64,000 nucleotides of DNA from Erythroxylum novogranatense (lineage: Eukaryota > Streptophyta > Magnoliopsida > Malpighiales > Erythroxylaceae), in the NCBI GenBank assembly GCA_029891385.1, contig CM057225.1:81617887-81681886 (forward strand). Reading direction: 5' to 3'. Positions 56,729 through 64,000 of this stretch are shown piece by piece. Below the pieces are notes generated by a model. The model did not search any database. It saw nothing but the letters and a program-made list of their open reading frames with translations, and was not told where the DNA came from. Within the stretch, counting starts at the first letter, position 1, and every line of letters starts with the position of its first letter. The position numbers were made by a program, and so were the translations under genes.

Positions 56729-57190
56729 CGGGCAAGGAGCCACCCATCCCAAAATCAAATCAATCTCCTGAGGGGTAACAATCAAATCAGACTCACACCG
56801 CCACCCACCCGAATCCAGCATCCCCGCAGATTCGCTTAAAGCAAGGGTACTACCCAAAGGTGTACTCACCGCAACCTGCATCAGAATACCTCCTTATCCA
56901 CATGCAATTTACATGCTACATGCGCAATAAAAGAACGCGTGATCCCGGATCTATCAATGCATACACCTCTATATCTCGAGAGTAGTATAAACCCGCAACC
57001 ACCTCGGAGAATCCCCGCCCTCGCCTCGTCACATGGCGAGACCTCGCCTGGATCAGGCTCACCGCCTCGCCTCCCCCATAAAGGAATCTCCCATTTATCT
57101 CGGCTCGCCGCCCCTAAATCCAAGTCCACCACACGGCTCAAGACCACCGAGCTACTACCAGCCTCCCACTAGAATGACTGGCTCCTAAAG
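56729..57190 (-). pseudogene. E1 aspartic protease, 5' part
   Basis: On the minus strand MQVAVSTPLGSTLALSESAG (56881) leads to WRCESDLIVTPQEIDLILGW (56800-56745), matching STPLGxxxxxxxxxxxCxxxVxxxxxxxDLIxLxxxDFDVILGMDWL. Sequence stops at the E2 border in the DWL motif. The continuation HLDCYTKEVVLESLVG is readable on the other side of E2 (44390-44340). This places the E2 insertion inside the E1 protease. Confidence 0.75.
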
Positions 57191-58130
57191 TCAAAGGACA
57201 ACTCCTCGATCATATGATCCATAGATCCACAAAGCAAATAGGCTCCTGCCACTTCCAAAGACTCTCCGTCAGTGCTCTATCACAAAGGCACGAAACCGGT
57301 ATAGCCCGACCGCCTTCCGCCACTACCACTGCCACTACCCATCCGCCCAAATCTCCTCTCAACCGAACTCGATCGTTCAATCCCCACCGATCTCAATCGC
57401 TCGATGCTCGCTCGTGTTCCTACCGGAGCTACCTCGACCGTCATTGACCTCTTACCTCCGCACTTCGACCGTCTCCCTATTGGCTCGCCTCAATAATCGT
57501 CAATCCTAACAAAGAATGATCTCATCTCCACAAAGTACTCATATCCGACCGCTAACTCCGGTACGGATATCCAGATTCAGCCCTCCTCAAATCTCCCAAG
57601 ACCTATCCGCCGGAGGAAATCGAACAGACGACACGCCGACATTTCATTAAACCGACTCATAATCCGCCATCGCCATCGATCCCCGACTCAACTCTAAGAA
57701 ATCAGATCTTCATATCCAAATACCTCGGGCATGAAATTATCTCTAAAGCCCTCGAAAGTCAACCCAAGTCAATACACACGGCCGGTGGAACTACCCGGAC
57801 ATTTTCCACCATTGATAAGCCGAATTCGGAGTAAAGAAACAAGATAATCGAAGCGCCTCCTCCGTCGCAATTATCCGTCCAGACCCGCCGGTCCTTCCAA
57901 CCAACCCTCCGCTTCAAGAGGTCAGACCGCCAGAATGACAAAATTTCGCCACGCAGCGATCATACCTCTGCTCCCGCCTCATGGGAACTACCGAGGTCGC
58001 CTCAAACATAGGCACGTAGACCCCCTACTTGTTCGATCGATCCTCGTCACCGGTTGATCAACTTGATCACCAAAGATGGATGACCTACAATAAAATCACA
58101 TTTTCGATCAATTTCGCTTTGTTTACTTAA
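57191..58130 (-). pseudogene. gag: E1 gag with degenerate zinc knuckle
   Basis: The minus strand shows a damaged gag. The part around 57300-57215 has the C..C....RACF..G..DHMI layout of a CCHC knuckle, with Cys codons shifted by indels. Upstream (58000-57760) the frame is broken and only short stretches such as SFWRSDLLKR fit. Open frames on the plus strand here (56939-57172, 57214-57447) are shadows, rich in Pro and Ser. Confidence 0.5.
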
Positions 58131-58160
58131 ATTCGCCTAAAATATACTATGCCCAAAAGA

Positions 58161-58182
58161 TGCCAAACCATGCTTGATACCA
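58161..58182 (-). other. Primer-binding site of E1
   Basis: Minus-strand TGGTATCAAGCATGGTTTGG beginning at 58182, a few bases after the 5' LTR end. Same variant type as E2. Confidence 0.75.
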
Positions 58183-58186
58183 TTAA

Positions 58187-60780
58187 TCGTAGCTATCACC
58201 GTAGAGTATACACCGGTCGCCAGAAGTCGCACTGCACAACCTACTTACGAGAGTGCACTACCAAACTATCATTTCTATAAACCTCATGGCATCAATATAA
58301 TAAAACAATAATATCGAATCACTAAATTTTAAAAACCGAATCGCATTTCTCATTTCAATACTCAAACCGTAATTACATCATCACCATATATATACAACCT
58401 ATAAGTCCAAAAGAACTAATACAACTCATAGCTAAGTCATCCACAAAATATCCAAAAGATCCCCAAATGATGACTGGCCACGCCCTCTCACAAAGACACA
58501 CAGCAGAAAAGTCTCACCGACGGAAAGAAGTCAACCTAACACCGTCTCGAAAATATAGTTTAACGGGTGAGTTTATGAACTCAATGAGTAACCATCATCG
58601 ATGGTTCACTCAACTCATGCATATCCAAACAATCACATAATATCGTATACTATCACATGCAACAATTTCACATTTATAAGGCGATTTTCCTTTCACACAA
58701 TTCATGTATAATCATTCATATATGCAAAGGTACATGGACTCTTTCATTTTCTTTCATTGTTACGACCGCTACCGAGCTCATATACGCTGAAGCTATAGGC
58801 TCAGAAACATCAGCTCAAAAGCCCTAATACGCCGAGCATAAAGCTCGCAAATCGTCAGCACGAAGTTCTCGTGACGCTGAGCATAAAGCTCGATTTCAAA
58901 GCATACACCGTCACAATCGCTTTTATTCGATTATATCACATGCATGTACGCATATTCAATTTCCAATACATGCATTACACTAAATCCTCATATATCTAAT
59001 CCTTGCCAATTGAAATCAATTATAAACAATTTATGCACAATTAACACTTCTATATCACGTATCCAATATTCCAAACACCCGTGGTCCTAATCAATCAAAT
59101 CAAACACATATAATCCGCCCTTAACTCCACATGGCATAAGTGCATAAAATTAAACACATAAAGGTCGAGAAACCAGCCAGTTACTCACCAACTTCCGAAG
59201 CATCACGGAAGTCTCGCCACGCCCGATGATCGGCGATCCACGTGAGCCGCTATAACAATCAAAATATACGTAACATTATTATCGGTACCAATTTCGATGC
59301 TTAATTATGCATATGAATCAAATAATGGACATACTATGCAAATTATGACATTTCCACCTAATTCAATTTCCGATCTCAAATTCTAATTCCCAATTTCGTA
59401 ATCTTCAAATTGAACTTAATCTATAAATAATTGAATCATCAATTGCCTAATCCCAAATGTTTAAAACCTCAATTCCATTTTCGAAAAATCAGATTCTCGC
59501 CGTATGACGCCATGGCCGAATCCGGCATCCCACGTCGCGACGACGCGACGCTTTGTCACCGCTGTCAGTGCCTTGTCCTCCTCGCACACGTCATGCGCAT
59601 TTAACGTAATTTCTGCTCGTCATGGGCGTTCTTCGCGACGTCACAAGTAGTAATTGCGATACACGCAAAAACCCGTAAATTTCCAGATTTTAGATGCATT
59701 TCGCCCAAATCCAGATTTTCTTCTCACCAATCACTTCTAAATAATTCCATACCTATCATACAACTAATCCCGAGCTTCTATCTCATCAAATCATCATTAT
59801 CCCCAAATTTCAACCCTAAAATCAATGAAAACTATAATCGAAACCCCAAAATCACAAATCCTCAAACTTTCATGTTTAATCCTCCATTTAATTCTATAAT
59901 TCAACTAATCAAGCTATACAAAACAAGTTAGAAGTAACTTACCTGATTAATAACTTCAAATCTCCAAGGATCACACCAAATCAAAGCTCATTTACACCCA
60001 CGGTTTCACCCAAACCAAAACCCATTTCAACTCTTTCCAACACTAGCCAAAGGAATCTATTATGGATGGAAGAAGGAGCAACTTTCAGGGAAAGAAATCA
60101 AACAAAACTCTATGAAGAAATCCACGTAAGAAGAAGAGAGAAGAAAGCATCGGGAGAAAGATTTCAAAGGCTAGGCTTAAATACAAAAGGATTAAGGCTT
60201 GTTTGGCTAATGGAATTGCCACAAGTCCCGATCCTAACCACCTCAAAAACAGCTTAAATTCTAATTTCTCCCGAATTCCAATGGCTAAACCCTAATTCCT
60301 CAATTCAAATTTCTAACCTGTCCGTGCTATTGGATAATCAATTTCGAACCGATATTCAATTAACTACTATTTATCAAATTTTCCGTCCGCCTATTGCTCG
60401 AAAATTTAGAAAAATTCCTATAAATCCATAAAATAGAAAACTCATTATCATATACTCCAATTTCACAATTCCACCTCTAACTTTCATTTCTCATTCAAAT
60501 TCAATTTTCGAGCCTATTTAACCTAATTGTCACACATACCTAATCATCTCCAAATTCCATTTTACAATCTCCAATTTCTCATCTCTAATACCAATTAAAT
60601 TTCTCACAGCCCACTTAACCCAAATCAATTTCCAAATTCAAATTATCCAAATCTAGTTTAAACATGTCATATATGTATGTACGCATAAATGCCAATTATA
60701 CAAGATGCTATAATGCATGCACATGAACAACACGAATGCAATAAATCGCATAATATCCCATCGGTGAATCGGATGTTACA
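58187..60780 (-). repeat. E1 5' LTR (right copy)
   Basis: Matches 38753-41372. The minus-strand start TGTAACATCC is at 60780. The LTR 3' edge lies between 58187 and 58196. Contains the micro-hairpin array near 58786-58892 and the GC-rich block near 59498-59660. The open frame at 60066-60257 is LTR sequence. Confidence 0.85.
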
Positions 60781-61520
60781 AAGATCGGGTACATTATGCA
60801 ATTGAATTGACATATTAGATATGTCATATCCAGCTCAATGTCAATGACGCCTAAAAGACATAATCGAGATAATTTAAAATCAACTTACTTATGGCATTGT
60901 CTCATTGGCATATAAATGAGACACGCATCGCTAAGCTCCATAAGAGTGGATGTTTAGGTCATTTGATTATGAATCATATGACACATGCGTAATCTTGTTT
61001 ATTAGGCAAGATGACTAAGTAATCCTTTAAAGGAAGGGTAAACGAGTGAATGGAATATTAGACCTAATACATTCTGATGTATGTGGTCCGATGTCCATCC
61101 ATGCCATAAGTGGTTTTTTACTTCATTACTTTTATCGGTGATTATTCACTATATAGGTATCTCAGATTCGATGAGATACAAATCAAGCGCTTGAAACATT
61201 CAAATAATTCGTAAATGAAGTAGAAAACTAACTGGTAAAAGTATGAATACATTACGATCTCGATCGTGGTGGAAAATGCTTAGCCAATAGTTTTTGATTA
61301 TCTCGTAGATAATGGGATTTTATCTCAAGATACTCCACCTTACACGCCGCAGACAATGGTGTGGTTGAAAGGAGAAATCGAACCTTGTTAGACATGGTGC
61401 GATTGATGATAGGTTTTGCATACGCTTGGGAATATGCGCCAAGACAAATGCTTACTTGCTAAATGTAGTTCCATTAAAGACAGCTTGATGTTACTCCATA
61501 CGAGATGTGGACTAACCGAA
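60781..61520 (+). pseudogene. Copia integrase, continued after E1
   Basis: TYLWHCLIGI at about 60893 is the LWHxRLGHI motif of GAG-pre-integrase. ECL-type Cys residues are decayed. WSDVHPCHKWFF (about 61087) resembles DVCGPM..G..YF, RYKSSA and TGKSMNTLRSRSWWKML (61232-61280) match GKxIKxLRSDRGGEYL, and GVVERRNRTLLDMVRLMIG (61359-61415) is the copia NGVxERRNRTLLxMVRSM block. TPYEMWTNRKPYLSHLKVWG (61492-61551) closes the core. Confidence 0.75.
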
Positions 61521-62700
61521 AGCCCTATCTTTCTCATCTGAAAGTTTGGGGTCGTCTCGCTATGAAGTTTTATACAATGATTAACTTGATGCAAAATCGA
61601 TAAGTGTTTGTTCAGAATATCAATTCTACCTTGCCGAGGAACAAAAGTTGTTTGTTTCCAAGCATGCTGTTTTCTTAAAGAAAGAGCTCTTTTACAAGAG
61701 GACAAGGGGAGCAAAGTTGAACTGGAGAAGTTCAAGATGCTCGAACAAACATGATCAACCGCTCGAATCAAACTCGAACTCATATATGAGGTAACAGCTC
61801 AACCTTCTACTACACACGAATTTCAGAGGTTAAGAGGATATGCACCGCTCCCGAGAGATATGAATTTTGTAAGGAATGTAATGGTGTATTGCTCATATGA
61901 GATGATGCGCCTACTACCTATGAACAAAGTTTTGAAAAGTTCGAGTCCTGAACATGGCTTGCGCTATGAAATCAAATGGATTCCATGTATGAAAACCAAG
62001 TATGGATTTTGGTCGTTACACCGGCGGATAAACCCATAGGTGCAAAGGAGTTTTCGTAAGAAAACCAACATGGATGGTAATTTGATTACCTATAAAGCAA
62101 TGCTCGTTAAAGGATTTCTTCACGCATAAAGAGTTGACTATGACGAACCTTCACCAGTAGCAATGCTTAAATCCATTAGATACTCCTAGCCATCGCCACT
62201 CATTATGATTATGAGATATGGCAATGGATGAAGACAGCTTCCCGAGATGAAATCTACCCGAGGATGTGTATGACACAACCAGAGGACTTCACTTCCATCG
62301 ATGGTTAAAAGGTATGCAAGCTTCAAATCCATGTTTGGATCAAGCAAGCATCCAGAGTTTGAATATCCGCTTTGATGAGGTACTCAAAGAGTTTGATTTT
62401 CACAAAATCCGGATGATCATTACGTGTATAAGTAAGGTTAATGGGACCGCAATCGTATTCTTTGTGTTGTATGTGATGACATATCGTAATCAGGAAACGA
62501 TGTCTCTATGTCGCAATCGCTAAAATTTGGTCGTCTAATCATTCATGGATGAAAGACCTCGCGAAGCAACTTATATCCTGTGGATATAGATTTATAGAGA
62601 TAAATCAAAAGGTTGCTCGCCTTTCACAATCATCGCATGTAGATGAGATGCTAAAGAGGTTTAGCATGGAACAATGTTATTAGACGAGGTCTGATGTATC
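61521..62700 (+). pseudogene. Copia reverse transcriptase (broken)
   Basis: Linker, then DDAPTTYEQSFEKFES (61900), LWNQMDSMYENQVWILV (61966), RMCMTQPEDF (62258) and a palm region. The catalytic YVDD is altered: 62467-62484 reads LYVMTYRN, explained by one missing base between GTG and ATGACAT. SWMKDLAKQLISCGYRF (62543) matches SMKDLGEAxYILGI, and SQSSHVDEMLKRFSMEQ (62622-62675) matches the post-thumb LSQSSYIDxILKRFxME. The order is intact although frames shift often. Confidence 0.75.
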
Positions 62701-63235
62701 GATGCTCTAAGGTTACGAAAGTATACCAATCTGATCCTCGTGAGGGTCATCAAGGTGGTCGCAAGAATATCCTCAAGTATCATGGCACTAAGGATGTTTT
62801 CGATCTATGGAGATGGAAATTCCAAGTGAGCGGCATTCAGATGCTAGTATTTAATCGATAAGGATGATTCTCAATCACAATCAGTTATATACATTCACAC
62901 CGAATAGCGCATGGGCCACTTGAAAGTTCCAACAAGAGAGGATCCCGATTCATCAACCGAGGCAGTAGTACATTGCCGCACGAGATGCGCAAGGAAGTTT
63001 TGACAAGAAGTTCATTATCGAACTTGATCCGTCCCTACCGTGATGGGCCCATAGGATTGTATTGTGATACAACGGGGTTAAAAGCAGCAAAGGAACGAAG
63101 GTCTTATCGACGATCCGAACTCGATTTCGCCGATTCGGAGATCATTAGTCGAGATGATATCCTAATGAGAGAATTCTACGAGCAAAGTGTTGTTGTTCGC
63201 TGACAAAGCCATTGTCACAGGAGAATTGTGATTCT
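62700..63235 (+). pseudogene. Copia RNase H (broken)
   Basis: GCFRSMEMEI and the HSDASI segment (62833) correspond to LxxxGYTDASF. SAWAT stands for GGAVSW and YIAARDAQGSF (62972) for EAEYIAAxEAxKEAVW. KKFIIELDPSLP (63006) and HRIVLYYNGV match FI.ELGV...PLYCDN. SLTKPLSQEN (63198-63227) is the ADPLTKPL end of copia pol. Confidence 0.7.
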
Positions 63236-63279
63236 CATGGACCTCGCTTATGGTATTAGATACTAAGCGCGTATTGGCT

Positions 63280-63297
63280 TTAGGTCAAGGGGAGATT
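63280..63297 (+). other. Probable polypurine tract of the copia element
   Basis: TTAGGTCAAGGGGAGATT before TGTAAGTGATAAG. If correct, the 3' LTR starts at 63298 and the 3' AAGTCGACTT motifs lie inside it. The alternative LTR start is near 63418 (TGTGCCCTAAAGG). Confidence 0.5.
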
Positions 63298-64000
63298 TGT
63301 AAGTGATAAGTCGATTTGTACCATGTGTAAGTCGACTTATTATTATGTTCGGCAAATCGATAAGTCGATTTGTTCATTGGATAAGCTTCCACTTGTTCAA
63401 GGCTCTGCATCGTTAATTGTGCCCTAAAGGCAATCCCTTTAACGCTGCTTTTATTCAAAGTCGCAGTGACTTTTATGAATAAATAAAGAAAAGGCATTAT
63501 TCATTAATTTGATATTCATAAACATTGTTTATGAATTGATTGGATCTTTAATCGAATTAATGAAGTCCATGATATATGACATAGCATGAAGGAAATTATG
63601 ATGTGTTCATACCCCGAGATTCCTATCATGCAATTATGTCAAGATCTAAATTCTCCCTAGTCATAGGATTAATGAGACCGACATCATTAATCCGGATAGA
63701 CTAGCACATGTCATATTCCTCGATTGGATCAAGCAAAGGATCTCGTAAATCGAATATAAGATATTTAGAATTGATACGTGGATGATTACTAGCAGTAGTA
63801 AGTTCATTGGATGACTTGCCATGAGATCATCACATGGATATCTTATCTAAGTGTCGCTGATAATCTCATCATAGAATGGTGCAAGTATCCTGACTCGAGG
63901 TACTCAAGGATATCTCGATACCGATCCCGTGCTTTGACTCCATTCCTGTTGCCTTCCAGAGGTAACTCATGTGGTGGTACTGGGTACAACTTCGAGGTAT
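63298..64000 (+). repeat. 3' LTR of the copia element, cut by the window end
   Basis: From 63821 to the window end it matches the 5' LTR (34085-34265). The preceding ~520 bp are the U3 part missing from the truncated 5' LTR. Contains AAGTCG[A/G]-type motifs at its start (63308-63392). Minus-strand frame 63285-63497 has no domain. Confidence 0.75.
63308..63394. repeat. 3' echo of the AAGTCGACTT array
   Basis: AAGTCGATTT at 63308, AAGTCGACTT at 63329, AAGTCGATTT at 63362 and a decayed AAGCTTCCACTT at 63383. Intervals 21, 33 and 21, so the 21 bp step of the leader array recurs. Confidence 0.85.

Larger units (their letters stand above)
38753..60780 (-). mobile_element. E1: Tekay-like Ty3/gypsy element (minus strand), split by E2
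   Basis: Direct LTR repeats at 38753-41372 and 58187-60780 have TGTAACATCC starts on the minus strand. Internal order on the minus strand is primer-binding site (58182), gag, protease, E2 insertion, RT, RNase H, integrase, chromodomain-like tail and polypurine tract (41387-41373). That is a complete Tekay-type layout. It sits inside the copia element, but a clear 5 bp target duplication was not found. Confidence 0.85.
34085..64000 (+). mobile_element. Ty1/copia retrotransposon split by nested gypsy elements
   Basis: The 5' LTR (34085-35510), primer-binding site (35512), leader, gag and protease lie left of the insertion. Integrase, RT, RNase H and 3' LTR lie right of it (60781 to beyond 64000). 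LTR identity is shown by the shared block starting GCCATGAGATCATCACATGG at 34085 and 63821. The element is 5'-truncated at 34085. Reading across the gap, the protease and pre-integrase parts join in the expected order. Frames contain many small breaks. Confidence 0.85.

Noticed and set aside
44397..56733. GCCCA/CGGGC as target duplication of E2
   Set aside because: The two 5-mers do not match as direct repeats; could be hidden by base errors but is not supported as read.
56939..57447. Two plus-strand Pro/Ser-rich frames of 77 codons
   Set aside because: They are antisense to E1 gag and protease, whose motifs read on the minus strand.
38753..60780. 5 bp target duplication for E1
   Set aside because: Right flank AAGAT has no identical 5-mer directly left of the LTR; not claimed.

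Overview
The window is repeat-rich nuclear DNA from a flowering plant, probably a eudicot. The grounds are Ty3/gypsy elements of two plant lineages (Athila-like, and Tekay-like with a C-terminal chromodomain-like segment), Ty1/copia elements, LINE 3' ends, a caulimovirid-type endogenous pararetrovirus and AT-rich filler. The species cannot be named from sequence alone. There is no intact host gene, rRNA, tRNA or CRISPR array. Almost every open frame is a remnant of a transposable element. The one exception is a short spliced host-gene-like fragment at 11.4-11.75 kb.

Layout. 0-19.5 kb holds old, heavily decayed Athila/LARD-type sequence. It contains two related LTR-like copies (1444-2290 and 5169-8735), a decayed ORF, a degenerate gag and aspartic protease that stop just before reverse transcriptase, and 3' noncoding sequence ending in an LTR-like region (from 15613) that carries three tandem copies of a ~795 bp segment. 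Gypsy-type LTRs have inserted into this: 1-1443, 5686-8420 with target-site duplication (TSD) ACTTA, and 11795-14213. The last abuts the gene fragment. 19555-23316 is a non-autonomous LTR element with a three-LTR tandem structure and a perfect ATATG TSD. 23.3-31.8 kb is AT-rich and holds an ancient copia pol, a 70 bp TA tract and a LINE remnant. 31.85-33.64 kb is a scrambled endogenous pararetrovirus flanked by inverted copies of its promoter and leader. 33.63-34.08 kb is a small ~180 bp tandem array.

34.085-64 kb is one nested stack. A Ty1/copia element (5' LTR 34085-35510; 3' LTR from about 63298 to beyond the window) is split inside pol by a minus-strand Tekay-like gypsy element, E1 (38753-60780). 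E1 is in turn split within its protease region by a plus-strand Tekay-like element, E2 (44402-56728) with ~3.9 kb LTRs. LTR pairs here are nearly identical in AT-rich tracts, but small differences cluster at CpG-rich spots. The insertions are therefore recent, and part of the frame damage may be sequencing error.

Most unusual signals: (i) a helically phased array of the palindrome AAGTCGACTT in the copia leader, with an echo beside its 3' LTR; (ii) the three-LTR non-autonomous element; (iii) tandem-repeat junctions forming nested palindromes at 16.8 and 17.6 kb; (iv) ~190 bp modules and phased micro-hairpins inside gypsy LTRs; (v) the intron-bearing gene fragment; (vi) outward-facing pararetroviral promoters.
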